Origin: Maratus speciosus
Taxonomy: Eukaryota; Arthropoda; Arachnida; Araneae; Salticidae
Length of the DNA stretch: 64,000 bases
Assembly: GCA_963932465.1 (NCBI GenBank)
Contig: OZ010788.1
Span: forward strand, 201,626,559-201,690,558
Direction: 5' to 3'
The translations under genes were made by a program, and so were the position numbers. The notes under the pieces are model-generated. The model did not search any database. It was not told where the DNA came from and was given only the letters and a program-made list of their open reading frames with translations. This document shows, one piece after another, positions 24,241 to 36,086 of this stretch; position 1 is the first letter of the stretch; the number at the start of each line of letters is the position of its first letter.

Positions 24241-25607
24241 AAGGGACGGTAAGGGGGAAAAAAGGGAACGGTATAGGAAACAAGTGGGTAAGTGTGATCA
24301 TAGATCGCACAGAGGGTGTCGTTTAATATTCCTTTCAAAACACTTTATTCTTTTGAAAAATTTGTTAGTTCACATTTTGCAACCAAGGGCGCACTCTATT
24401 CTAAACAAACCTCTATCCGAACGAAACTCCGTTTTACATACTATCCGTAGATATATTAGTCGAGGGGGTTGGGCCCCTAGCACCCGAGATAAGTAGGCAC
24501 CCCTGGTGGTAAAAAGTGGAGTTAAAATATGTAAGGCTATGGTGCATAATATGAAAGAATGGTCAAAAGGGTGTTGGCAAAAGTTGGAAAAGTGCTCCCC
24601 GGATGAAAAGGGCGGATGTTAGAAAAATTGCTTAAAATATACGAGTTAGAGCCTGGAGGAGTAAATAATATAAGACTTTTTTTGAAAATGTTATGATTTG
24701 TCGTGTGGTCTGAGGTATTCAGCTATACTTATGCAAAAATTCATGTCTCCAACTTAACTAGGGGCTCTCTTAGAAAGAATTGCTTAAAATACATATGTGG
24801 TAGCTCAAAGGGTTAAACATAAGACTTTTTCAAGATTTTAGGATTTGTCGCCTGGCTTCAGGTGTTCTGCTATAAGTATGCAAAATTTCAAATCTCCAAT
24901 TTAATAAGGGGCTCAGTTAGAAAGAATTGCTTAAAATACACATGTGGGACCCCAAAGGGTTAAATTTACGACTTTTTCAAATTTTTCTGATTTGTCGCAT
25001 GATGGTGTTCAGCTATAAGTATGCAAAATTTCATGCCTCCAACCTAAATAGAGTGTCACTTAGAAAGAATTGTTTAAAATACACATGTAGGAGCCCAAAA
25101 GGTTAAATGTATGACTTTTTGAAAATTTTATGATTTGTCGTTTGATGCGAGGTGCTCAGCTATAAGCATGCAAAATTTCAAGCCTCCAACCTAATTAGGG
25201 GCTCACTCAGAAAGAATTGTTTCAAATATACATGTGGAAGCCCAAAGGGTTAAATTTACGACTTTTTCAAAATTTTATGGTTTGTCATTTGATGTGAGGT
25301 GTTTGGCTATAAGTATGCAAACTTTCACACCACCAACCGAAATAGCGGCTCACTTAGAAAGAATTGTTTAAAATACACATGCGGAAGCCCAAAGGGTTAA
25401 ATGTACGACTTTTTGAAAATTTTATGATTTGTCGTTTGATGCGAGGTGCTCGGCTATAAGTATGTAAAATTTCACATCTCCAACCTAAATAGAGACTCAT
25501 TTAGAAAGGATTGTTTGAAATACACATGTGGGAGCCCAAAGGGTTAAATGTACGACTTTTTGAAAATTTTATGATTTGTCGCTTGATGTGAAGTGTTCAG
25601 CTATAAC

Positions 25608-27301
25608 ATACCTGCCAACATGTCAATTTTGAAATCCTTACAATTTTTATGACGTATCCTTACGTGTTTAAACATACATAACATATGCATATGCAATGAA
25701 AAAAGTAATATTGCATAACACTTTCTATGCTATATTCATGTATAGTCTTTTTCCCAAAATAAAAACGTAAGATTTCATAAGAAATTTTTTTTTGCATGGG
25801 AAATTCTAAGTAAAAAAAAAAAACCTGAAATTCACAGAAATTTTTCTGAAAGGTTACAGCAAAGGGATTGGGGAGGAAACAGAGGGGAATTCCCTGCAGT
25901 TGCTAATTATGAGTTTTTTCGAGGCCCATTGACAAAATTCACGTTTCTGCCATGATCCTGTGAAAAATTCGCGTTTTTTTTTCGATCCTTTGACAAAATT
26001 ACTGTTTTTTCTGCGACCTTTTAACTAAATTTGCGATTTTCGTGATCTTTTGACGAAATTTGCATTTTTTCCGCCATCTTTTGACGAAATTTGTTTTTTC
26101 TGCGATCTTTGTCAAAATTCGCGGTTTTTTCGCGATCCTTTGAGAAAATTAGCGTTTTTTTCTGCTATTTTTGATGAAATATGCATTTTCCCGCGATCTT
26201 TGACAAAATTCGCATTTTTTACGCGATCCTTGATGAAATTCGCATTTTTTACGCGTTCTTTGACAAAATTCGCATTTTTTACGCGTTCTTTGACAAAATT
26301 CGCATTTTTTACGCGATCCTTGACAAAATTCGTGTTTTTAGGCGATTTTTGACGAAATTCGCATTACTTCCCGCGATCTTTGACGATATTTGTTTTATTT
26401 TCGCGATCCTTTGACGAAATTCATGTTTTTTCCAGCGAACTTTGACGAAATTTGCGTTCTTTTCACGATCCCTTGACGAAATTAGTGTTCTTTCCCCGCG
26501 ATCTTTGACGAAATTTGCGTTCTTTTCACGATCCTTTGCCGAAATTAGTGCTTCTCCAGCGATTTTTGACAAAATTCGCGTTCTTTTCACGATCTTTCGA
26601 CAATAATAGTGTTTTTCTGCGCAATTTTTAACGAAATGTGCGTTTCTTTCGCAATCCATTGACAAAATTAGCTTTTTTTCAAATATTTTCGATAAAATTT
26701 GTGTTTTTTCCCGTGATCTTTGACGTTATTCGCGGGGTTTTTTTGCAATTCATTGACAAAATTAGCGTTTCTTTCGCAATCCTTTGATGAAATTAGCATT
26801 TTTTGACGAAATTCACATTCATTTCACGATCCTTTGAACAAATTCACGTTTTATCTTCACGATTTTTGACGAAAATCGTGTACTTTTCACAATTCCTTGA
26901 CGTAATTAGTGTTTTTCCCTGCGATCTTTGACGAAATGCGTTTTTTTTCCCACGATCCTTCGGCGAAATTAGTGTTTTTGTTCCACGATTTTTAACGAAA
27001 TTCACGTTTCTTTGACAAAATTAGCATTTTTTCAAAGATATTTGATAAAATTAGGACTTTTTTCACGATCCTTTAAAGAAATTAGTGTTTTTTCACTCGA
27101 TCCTTTGACAAAATTAGCTTTTTTTTTCGGGATCCTTTGAAGAAATTAGCGTTTTTTACGCGATCTTGGACGAAATTCACGTTTTCCGCGATCTATTTTT
27201 CCGTGCACAAAACCGTACAATCGTACTGTTCATCCGTACAACCGTACACTTACACCAAAATCCATACATTGTACGGCCAATCTGTACAAGTTGGCAACTA
27301 T
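25608..27301. mobile_element. hAT-like element with 30-bp minisatellite core, copy 1
   Basis: Ends ATACCTGCCAAC and inverted ATAGTTGCCAAC. TSD GCTATAAC/GCTATAAG (7 of 8) falls within the GCTATAAGTATG word of the host tandem unit. Between about 25920 and 27190 lie some 40 degenerate 30-bp units with core TTTGACGAAATTCGC plus a T-run and GCGATC. The right flank has repeated CCGTACA. Copy 2 is at 33556-35151. Confidence 0.85.
25920..27190. repeat. 30-bp minisatellite array, about 40 units
   Basis: Units vary in length (28-34 bp) and sequence; a few units at about 26190-26330 are nearly identical, giving a 10-residue periodic translation (SLTKFAFFTR). The periodic frame is a by-product of the repeat, not evidence for a protein. 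Confidence 0.85.
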
Positions 27302-27592
27302 GCTATAAGTATGTAAAATTTCACGCCTCCAACCTAATTAGAGGCTCACATAGAAAGAATTGTTTAAAATACACATGTGGGAGCCCAAAGGGTTAAATGT
27401 ACGACTTTTTCAAAATTTTATGATTTTTCGTATGATGTGTGGTGTTTGTCTATAAGTATGCAAAATTTCAAGTCTCCAACATGTATAGTTTCTGAGAACG
27501 GGCTCTGTGACGGACAGACAGACAGAGGAGCGAGACGAATAGGGTTTCGTCAGATGAACGAAACCCTAAAAAGGGACGGTAAGGGGGAAAAA

Positions 27593-28560
27593 GGGATGGT
27601 AAGGATGGGACGGTAAGGAAAACTACCACCTATTTTTAGACAAATCATGTTAAGACTAAGTGATAGCCACAAAGTTCATTGATTTTTAGAAACAATTATT
27701 TACATTGGATTAAATTTTTTAAAAATTTTAATTTACCTCAAAAAGCACAGGAATAAACTTTGGGGACGGTAAGACTACCAATAAAGCCACGAAGCTTAAA
27801 ATTGATATTTAAATGCTGATTTAAATTCTGCAGTAGATTTCCTGCCAAAAAATTTTAGTCATTTTCTCTAGCATACTTCTGCATGAGAAAAAAGTTGAAA
27901 AAAATTTGGTGGCTGCATCTGAAGTGATTTTCTTCTATATAATTTTAGCAAGAGGGATGGTAAGGAATCTAAAACCCAGGGACAAAGTTAAAAAAAATAA
28001 TAGCAAACATAAAAATGTGTGTAGGTTAATTTTTTGCTACATATTTATATAAAACAATAGTCTCAGTTTCGGAAAAAAATTACATTGAATTACTTTATTT
28101 TTACTTTAGAATGTCTAAGGAACATTAACAGTGATTATGTAATACTGTTAATGTCACTACAAATAACAGATAATGAATATTATTCAAAATCAATGTTACA
28201 CCCTAGTGTCACAGTTGTATTAACCCCATCTAAATGGTGGAAAATAATGGCAAAAAAGCTGAAAATTCAATAGGTCTTCTGAAGCAAGATTTTTGTTACT
28301 ATATGGCATTGTTAAATTCATTGCCTGCCAGTTCTGCATCAGTTGAGCATCTTTTTTCAACTTTTGGCCTTGTTCAAAATAAACTTTGTAATAGATTAGA
28401 TAATCAAAAAACAGGAAAACTAGTTAAGTGTCACCAATTATTGAAAAGTCCAAATGAAGAGATTAGTAAACATCATAAAATTTGCAGTTTGAATTTTTGT
28501 ACTGTGTAAAAATTTCTTGTGTATTATAAAAAGTCAATATCATTAAAGTTTTTTATTATT
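27593..28560 (+). pseudogene. hAT transposase C-terminal fragment
   Basis: The frame at 28234-28509 contains LNSLPASSASVEHLFSTFGL and VQNKLCNRL, the hAT family C-terminal dimerisation motif. An overlapping frame (28085-28273) supplies the preceding DNEYYSKSMLHPSV...PSKWWK piece, so a frameshift lies near 28235-28245. Upstream, GGGACGGTAAGG or GGGATGGTAAGG recurs several times between 27571 and 27965 and may be subterminal sites of the same element. N-terminal and catalytic parts not found. Confidence 0.82.
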
Positions 28561-29484
28561 CTCCTTTATTGAGGTGCTTCTTTTCGGACATCTGCTTTAT
28601 TTAATTATAAAAGTATCTTTTTCATATTTAATTTCAAGAAATATGTTTTCGTAGATATTAAATATACTTTTCTTTATTACTTTGCACAGTTATTTTCTTT
28701 TTACAATTATATGACTATTTTTTTCCTTGCTCCATCAATTTCAAGTTAAAGAATACTCACTGCATATGAAAATAAATCTAATAAATATTGTATGATAGTT
28801 GATAGTGAAGATTTTGTGCAAGTATGTTTATATGTAAAAGAAACATTACACTGTTGTATTTTTTCGTTGAAAAAGTACTTAATATTACAAAATATTGTTT
28901 TATTTGATAAAAACCCATTTCCCCCCAAAAACCCAGCCCAGTGGGGAAAATGGGTATCTACCCGGGCAGCAAATCTGACAATCCTGTGTATTAAAAATAC
29001 ATTAAATCAATAGAATTATATTATTTTAAATATTGCTTGCATTAATGTGAAACCTGGAGCTTAGTGAACATATTAACACGGTGTTGTTAGTGAGGGTGTT
29101 AACAGAATTTACAATATACAGATAATATATTGTCAATCAATTTAAAAAAAAGTTAAACTGAAATTAGAGAAATTCTTATTGAAATTCTGAAAATTTTCAG
29201 TAATTGTCACACAAGAATACACAAAACAGTATGAGACATTTTACATAATCAACATAATTTTTTTTAATCTGAAGACATTAGAATTAACTGAAGGCTGACA
29301 TTTTTTTTTTAATATTTAAAAATTAATAATTATAGAAAAATATTGGATAACTATTTTAGAGAACTGTTCATTAGTGTACGTTATTTTTGACAACTTTAAA
29401 CAATTAAAAATCAAAACAATTAGAAAAAAAATATCAAATAGAAATATGCAGTGGAATAGATTAAGAATAAAAGAAACAATTTAC
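28561..29484. other. PDCD5 intron 3 next to exon 3
   Basis: AT-rich, no gene. Intronic flank of PDCD5 exon 3. Confidence 0.4.
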
Positions 29485-29576
29485 CTGAGATCTTATTTGT
29501 CCTGTTCGAGCCATGTTGATAATTATATTTTCTAACATTTTACCATTTTCAGGTTTAGCAATTGAAATAGTACTTA
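29485..29576 (-). CDS. PDCD5: PDCD5 exon 3 (residues 60-90)
   Basis: Begins after acceptor TTTACAG and completes codon 60 as leucine. The translation contains ISIAKPENGKMLENIIINMA followed by RTGQIRSQ, the most conserved part of the family (human [20 protein letters not shown]). It ends at CAG before donor GTAAAT in phase 0. Intron 3 downstream is about 19.2 kb. Confidence 0.95.
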
Positions 29577-30139
29577 CTGTAAAAGACATAAAATAATTAA
29601 AAGTTAATTATTAAAAATAAAAAATAAATAATGTCAATAATTCTTTAACAGATAGATACTAAATAAACCAATAAATAGATATAATGACCATTTAGATTTG
29701 TTTTGCCTCAAACAGTTAACAAGCTAAATCAACTACAGCCATCAATGTGGTGTCTATAGTAAAATGAATATGCACTACACGATGAGATACTTCGCAGTGA
29801 TCCCTCTAGAGTGAAAAACATGGGAGACACAATCAAAAATTTAATGACAAAGTCGTGCAGTAATATTGATATTGTAAGAAAAAGTATTGTGTACATGGAT
29901 ACGATAATAGCTTCTTGCTTGTACACAACACAAAATATCCAAAACAAAAGACGAACCCTTCGGGTTTGTTGTCCCCCCTCCCCCCCTCCAAAAAAAATGT
30001 ATACATATATAAAAATAAATGTTTGTTTTGTTTTTTTTTTTGTTTTTTTTGGGGTCATTTTTAGAGCTCAGACACTTTTATCTGCAGATGTAAATCTTTT
30101 TACTAATGTTAAATGGATTTATCATCTGCCTTACCAGTG

Positions 30140-30535
30140 ATTTGTTCAGGAAAGTTTTAAGCCCTTTAAAGGACCCTTCACAATTTTTTTTTTATCTTAA
30201 TACAGGACTCTTCACAAAACTTTTTATCCCTAAACAGGACCCTTCACAAAAATTTTTATCCTAAAACAGGATAGACCTTTTACAAAATTTTCTCACCTTC
30301 AAATTGAACCTTTCACAAATTTAATCATTTAAAAATAAAATTTGACTTGTAAAAAAACAGCTGAACTCATCAAGTAACATATTACTTAGCTTCTTTGAAT
30401 ATGAAGGATAAAACCTGAATATAACAATAATTTCAAATTCACAAAATTGACTAGAATTTTTACAAATATAAAAAAACTTCACAATTTCACAAAAACAGGA
30501 CCCTGTGAGAAAAGTTTGAACAGACCCCTGCTTAC
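30140..30535. repeat. TTTGTGAAGGGTCC-type element, copy B
   Basis: Right end inverted CAGGGGTCTGTTCAAACTTT, left end CAGTGATTTGTTCAGGAAAG. Internal repeats of AGGACCCTTCACAAA face the opposite way to copy A. Confidence 0.72.
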
Positions 30536-30999
30536 TCAAACAAAATGTCATACCAGCATAGGATTTTTTTGGGCTGTACTGGCGGCTATTTATCATATCA
30601 GTGTGACAATGTCTTTTCTTACTAAATCAATGATGAATCAACATCTTTGTTAGTGAATTTTTGGCTGTACCCTGCACACCTATATTTTTTTTTTAGATAA
30701 GCACTAACTCGGAAATGTACTAGTACTGCTAAGGATCACTGTGAGGTACTTTGTTTTGTAGTGCAAAGCTGCCTGGACACCATATTCATGGCTACAATTA
30801 ATTTGGTTTGCCAGTTATTTGAAATAAAAGAGGCTTAAGAATTCACCCTGAATCTGAATCATCCAAAAATAAATGTTTTAATACTGAAAAATGTACAGTC
30901 GGCAAAAAAAAAAAAAAAAAATATATATATATAAGGAAAATTTAAATACATATATTTTAAACACCAAATTGTCTTAGGGGAAATAAAAAATGGGAGAAA

Positions 31000-31446
31000 A
31001 AGGTAATTTTATGTTAGCCAGGTGCAAATCTTGCCAATAGCATTTTTCTCACCAACAGCACTTTATTTTTTGCCTATGTAATTCAGAAACAATGTATGGA
31101 TCATATTAGATGTAAATTTCCAACTGGGCGAAAAATGTCCGGACCAGGATTCGAACCCGGGACCTCCTGGCTGAATCCGCCAGTGCTCTGCCATCTGAGC
31201 TATCCCGGACGATTCTGGTCGAACTTTTTCACCCAGCTAACCTTGAAGATTACAGCATCTGGTCTGAAACCTGGTTCAGCTCAACAGAATAAATCTCAGG
31301 TAATGGAACTCCAGAAATCGCTGGATACGAAATTACACTAGATTAATTTTCACACAATTATTCTAATTGGTAAACAAATCATATTAGATGTAAATTTCCA
31401 ACTGGGCGAAAAATGTCCGGACCAGGATTCGAACCCGGGACCTCCT
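31000..31446 (-). repeat. tRNA-derived repeat, two partial tandem units about 280 bp apart
   Basis: A tRNA-like body lies at 31137-31210 and the same sequence restarts at about 31378 but breaks at 31446, where another element begins. It is followed (minus sense) by ATTTTTCGCCCAGTTGG, very similar to the tail after the tRNA-Thr units. A block at about 31297-31345 (GGTAATGGAACTCCAG, GCTGGATACGAAATTAC) recurs at 59780-59830. Confidence 0.75.
31137..31210 (-). pseudogene. tRNA-like sequence (degenerate anticodon arm)
   Basis: Acceptor GTCCGGG/TCCGGAC, D-arm GCTC/GAGC, anticodon stem CTGGC/GCCAG and T-arm with GGTTCGAATCC all pair. The anticodon loop GGATTCA lacks U33, so this is not a working tRNA. 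The internal pol III A and B boxes look intact. Confidence 0.75.
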
Positions 31447-31800
31447 AAGGCCTTTTTTTCATGCGCCCTATATAGGGCCCCTTTTCAAAAGATCATTTAA
31501 CAAAACAGCCCCTTCACAAAATTTCCCTTAATAAAATAGTCCCCCCTTTATGAAATTCCATTCTGTAAAAACATACTCTTCATAAATTATGTTTGTTTTG
31601 TTAGGTTTAAAATGTATAATTTACAAACAAACAAGTTCAACAGAAAGGAAAACTTGAGTATAAGGGATAAAGAAGTTATCTTAATAAAAGCTTGGTTCAA
31701 ATTTGAGTAATTGGATTTTATCTTTTGTTACAAAATGTTATTACTCACAAAAATGACTTTCTTTTCACCAAACGAGTGCCCCCAAAAAAGCCCTGCATCA
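31447..31800. repeat. TTTGTGAAGGG-type element, copy C
   Basis: Inserted in the second tRNA-like unit. Runs of GGGCCCCTTTT, AGCCCCTTCACAAAA and AATAGTCCCCCC resemble copies A, B and D. The right boundary is uncertain. Confidence 0.5.
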
Positions 31801-32763
31801 ACCGCTGCTACTATGAGAAGTGATTTTATTCCAGACAAGTAATATACTGCAGACATAAAGGAATAGGCTTACTTTATTTTTCTATGTAATTTTTCTACAA
31901 CACCAAGGACTACTGATGTTATTTGTCATAACTGAGTGTTTAATAAACAATGTTGAAGAAAATGTATGTCCTGCTTATGAAAAAACTGTTTTGCAATTGT
32001 CTTCATTTCTTTATTGGTGCCAAAATGGAATACTATGAGAGTCTTCCTTAATGCCAGAATGAAGCAGAACCAGGTTAGGATTACAGTCTTCCACAGATCG
32101 GGTACAAACCGACCCAAACCCAAAGATTCATTTAAAGTTTTACCGCAAACTGACCTGAACCCGTCAAAAAAAAAAAAAAATTCATTGACCCACAAAACAA
32201 CCGAAAACTGATAATATAATTTTTTTGTCAACCTGAAATGAAAGAAAATTCATATTTTAACTCACTTATGGAAAGTAACCTAAAATTATATCTCTAATAA
32301 AAATTTTATGTTTTATACAGGAAAAATGACATATATATATTTTTTTAATATTCAAATATAGTAAAACCTCTCAGTAGCAGACACCTCGGATCGTTAGAGT
32401 AGCGTCCTACATTGGATAAGGTTATCCCTAATTTTCTTTTTTGGGGGGTTTTTAATGACTATCTTTTTTTTTCTATGTGCCAGGTGCACTCTAGAATGTT
32501 TCTTGTAGGTCAAAGGTTTTTGCAAGTTGGGTTGTTAGGATTTTCACAAAATGTATGAGCAGAACTATGTTTCAGATGAAAATAAATACATATTTGAATA
32601 TGATTGAGTATATATTTAATTTACTGCACAAGAAATAAAATGTATATAAGACAGGGTTGCTACTCTAATCTTGAAAAAAAATTCCCTGTATTTTCCCTGT
32701 ACTACAATGTTTTTATTACTATACTGAGTGTGCAAAATATACGCGTGTATGTATACTAGTTCG

Positions 32764-33444
32764 CAGTGACCCGGAGCCGAACAATTTTTGATGCTCCAGC
32801 TCCAGCTCCGCTCCTAGAGAAAATACCGTGGCTCCAGCTCCGGCTCCAACTCGGCTCAGACTTCACGCTTTTAAGTTGCAGATTTTAATTTACATGTTTA
32901 ATTTTTTGCTCACAAATACTTTCTATCTTCATTAAAGATCTGACAAAATGCATTTTTCTTCTCATCAAACTTGAAATGCTTGTTCAGAAAATATGACATA
33001 TTTTAGCTTTTGCTTTTAAAATAGAAAGTTTGGTAGAATTTTAAACACAAAAATCTTAAATTTCTTCTACACTTTTCGAACAGCCAAAATTGTACGACTA
33101 CACATGTAAACAACAGGTGGCCATATTTGTTTTCAAATAGTGTTGTCACTTAGTTCAAGTAGAAAGTAGAAGTAAAGTAGTGTTGCCATTTTTTGAGAAG
33201 TTTTCCTTCCCTAATAATAATAATAATAAAAACCTAAAAAATGATATAATTAAAATACTGAATAATGATGTAATTAAAATATTTTAAGCCTAGAAATTTA
33301 AAAGACTGAAAAAAAAAAAAGATTTAAAAGAATATTAAAAACTAAAGAAGCCCTGGAGCTGGAGAAAATTTAGAGCTCCAGCTCCAGGAAAAACAGCTCC
33401 GGAGCGCTCCGGCTCCGGGCTCCAGCTCCAGCTCCAGGTCCCTG
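32764..33444. mobile_element. hAT-like CCGGAGC-family element, copy 2 (TSD CTAGTTCG/CTAGTTAG)
   Basis: Same termini and interior as copy 1 at 21755-23343 without the palindrome. TSD at 32756-32763 and 33445-33452 matches 7 of 8. Inside are TAATAATAATAATAAA and GCTCCAGCTCC repeats. Confidence 0.9.
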
Positions 33445-33555
33445 CTAGTTAGTCATCTTATAATTTACCATTACCCAACTAATTGACCAAATAAAATATA
33501 ATACGATATGAGCAAATAAAAAAACTCTTTAAAAGTTGTTACACTTATTAAATCC

Positions 33556-35151
33556 AGACCTGCCAACCTTTGAAAATGAGAAATCGTAGCACACAAAATT
33601 AAATTTAATCTGGAGGTTGGTTGGCTGGTTTTTCGTGTTTCGCAGCCATCTTTTGACATTCGTAAAAGGAATAAGGTTTCAGTCTTTCAACAACTCAATA
33701 TAGTAATTTTTTTCCTCTGAAAATTTTTACAGTTTCTTCTCATTTTGAAGCTTTTTTTTTTCTTTTTTTTACATTTGTAAAAGGAGCCTGGTTCCAATTT
33801 TTTAGCCCAGTGCAGTAAATTTTGATGAAATGCGCGATTTTTTTTTCCCGCGATTATTTCAGGATATTCACAATTTTAAAAAAAAGAAAAAAAAAAAAAC
33901 GTAATTCACATTTTTCTATCACAATTCCTTGTAGAAATCCGCACTATTTACCACGAACTTTTGACGAAATTCGCATTTTTTACCGCGATCCTTTAACGAA
34001 TTTTGCGTTTTTTTACTACAATCCTTTGACGAAATAAGTGTTTTTTTTTTCCACGGTCTTTTGGTGAAATTTGTTTTGTTACCGCGATATTTTGATGAAA
34101 TTCACATTTCTACCAAGATCCTTTGACGACATTTATTTTCTTCTGCGACCAATTGACGAAATTAATATTTTTACAGGGTCATTTGTCGAAATTAGCGACA
34201 GTTTATCGCAACCGATCGGCAAAATTTTCAATATATTTTCGCGACCAATTAACAAAATTCACTACTCGTTTCCGCGACCTTTTGACAAAATTTGCAATAT
34301 TTTTCCCTCGATAGTTTACCGAAATCCGTGATATTTTGCGCAATTTTTTGACGAAATTCGCAATTTCTTTCTGAACTCTTTACGTAATTAGGGATTTTAT
34401 TCAGCGACCAATTGAAGATAATCACTATTTGTTTCTGAGACCTTTGCCGAAATACCCAATATTTTTACATGATCATTTGAAGAAATTCTCAATTTTTTCC
34501 GCGATTGATTCATGAATTAATTCGGGGAAATTCCATAAAAGAAAAAAAAATTCGCGGACTTCCAAGAAATTTCAAAATATACTCGCAAAAGCATCATAGG
34601 TCTGTGGAAGAATTTACAGGGGGAAATACCGCACAGCATTTTTCTTTATGCAAGACTCTCCTTTTCCGTGTGCAAATCATGCGACTTCGCACACTATTTC
34701 AAACCTTGCCCCTCAAAGAACCACCTCCCCCCATTAGAAATTCTTAAAATGGCACCCCTGTTTCTAAGAAAGGGAATTCCTGTATAAATATTTACAGAAA
34801 TACGATTCACTCGTGGTTAATATACATAAAGAGGGTTTTATGTTAAGAAGTTTGTTTTGCAGCCCAGATTTTTTTTTTTCCCATGAGCAGTTTTTAATGT
34901 CCGGATTTTCGGACTAATGACCATTTTTTTAAAAAAACTTTCGGAAATGAATACTTTGAAATTTTGGAAATTTCGGAATAGAATCACTCCTGAAAAATAT
35001 GCTGCACGGGATAAAAATTGCAACAAGAAACAAAAAATGCATTTGTGTATATTTTGCAAAAAATCGTAGTTTAAGACCGATTTTCGTAGCATCGTAGTTT
35101 ATAGGTCAAAATCGTAGCAACTACGATTTTTTCGTAGCAGTTGGCAGGTAT
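33556..35151. mobile_element. hAT-like element with 30-bp minisatellite core, copy 2
   Basis: Ends AGACCTGCCAACC and inverted ATACCTGCCAAC, TSD TTAAATCC/GTAAATCC (7 of 8). The core at about 33825-34505 holds some 20 degenerate TTTGACGAAATTCGC units. The right flank has repeated ATCGTAG where copy 1 has CCGTACA. Confidence 0.85.
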
Positions 35152-35489
35152 GTAAATCCCACATTTTACATTAATAATAATAAAAACAGTAAAGCAATAC
35201 TCATACATTCTGCTAAAAAATACTTTGAAATGTTTGTAAATGAATGTTAGAATATGTAAAAACTTTCTATCTAATAATTTAAAGAATATAAAATCTTAAA
35301 GAATCTGACCTAAAAACCAATTATTTCAAACATAATATCACAAAAATTGGAGGGAAAAAAAAAAGAAAAGGCTACTTACTTTATGCATTCAAATTGAAAT
35401 ATGGACCCAGGACACATAAAATATAAGACAGCTTTGATACACAACACTGGTTTATTTTTTACTTTAAAAAATATTACAAGATAATAGTA

Positions 35490-36086
35490 TTAGTGAGAAA
35501 TACGATTTAATGCTTCATCAAAGCACATGACATATTTTTTGTTCTTCACAGACTTTTGAAGAGCAAGATGGAAAAAGGGAGCTAATCCATAACAAATCAA
35601 ATAGGACATTTTTGTGCATCCTAAAGTACATTTTTTAGCAATATCACTGTCTGGAAACATGTGACAAAATATCTCAGATACATCATTGAACGAATTAAAT
35701 GAAGAATGTGAAGCAACAAGCTTCATCACCCACAAATTTTCGGCTTTGAATGTATTTTCCTGCATCACGAAATGAGACAGACCTTTTTTATTTTCATTAG
35801 TAACACACGCCAACGTTTCTGAAGAAATCAAACTGTTATCTTCTTTCCTAACACTTTCTTTGGGTACCGCCGACGTTTCTGAAGAAACAAAAGTATTATC
35901 TTCTTTCTTAACACTTTCTTTGGGTACAAAATCAAACATTGAAGTTGATTGTGAAGTTAGTTTTTTATGTTTTTTATTCTTTGCATGACTTGTAACAGCT
36001 TGTTTTCCCATGTTGCTTAGGCTGATAATCCTCTTGCAAAGTTTACAATTGCAGCAAATGGATTTTTTGGAACCGCCGCAATCCAT
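35490..36086 (-). CDS. hAT transposase N-terminal part (BED-type finger), transposon-borne
   Basis: Open frame of 198 residues. Residues about 14-42 hold a BED-like zinc finger (CKLCKRIISLSN...SHAKNKKHKK, pattern C-x2-C with H-x5-H). Two short repeats follow (VPKESV-KEDN), then FKAENLWVMKLVASHSSFNS and FPDSDIAKKCTLGCTKMSY, segments I know from ZBED5-like hAT transposases. The frame stops just after MCFDEALNRI, where the first catalytic Asp (SFDESLN in relatives) lies. The catalytic and dimerisation parts are missing, so this is a truncated transposase, not a host gene. CpG-richer DNA upstream (36100-36400) could be its promoter. Confidence 0.75.
   Translation of the reverse strand: MDCGGSKKSICCNCKLCKRIISLSNMGKQAVTSHAKNKKHKKLTSQSTSMFDFVPKESVKKEDNTFVSSETSAVPKESVRKEDNSLISSETLACVTNENKKGLSHFVMQENTFKAENLWVMKLVASHSSFNSFNDVSEIFCHMFPDSDIAKKCTLGCTKMSYLICYGLAPFFHLALQKSVKNKKYVMCFDEALNRISH

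Larger units (their letters stand above)
24263..27570 (+). mobile_element. Hairpin-ended repeat with about 148-bp tandem units
   Basis: Flanked by a 22-bp direct repeat (24241-24262 and 27571-27592, core GGGACGGTAAGGGGGAAAAA). At least seven tandem units of roughly 145-150 bp run from about 24665 to 27480, each with AGAAAGAATTG, CCAAAGGGTTAAAT and GCTATAAGTATGCAAAATTTC. The right end has a GACAGACAGACAG tract and a terminal hairpin AGGGTTTCGT/ACGAAACCCT. A related hairpin and tract lie at 62984-63050. The long TSD suggests target-primed insertion. Confidence 0.7.

Noticed and set aside
26050..26665. Overlapping open frames with 10-residue periodic translation
   Set aside because: They arise because the minisatellite period is 30 bp; units drift in length and several frames stay open on both strands.
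25920..27190. Possible CRISPR-like array
   Set aside because: Units are degenerate and contiguous with no unique spacers, and the sequence is a eukaryotic nuclear genome.
31096..31341. Open frame with SGPGFEPGTSWLNPP; similar frame at 55324-55563 with ARIRTRDLFAETTNAL
   Set aside because: Antisense translations of tRNA-like repeats, not genes.
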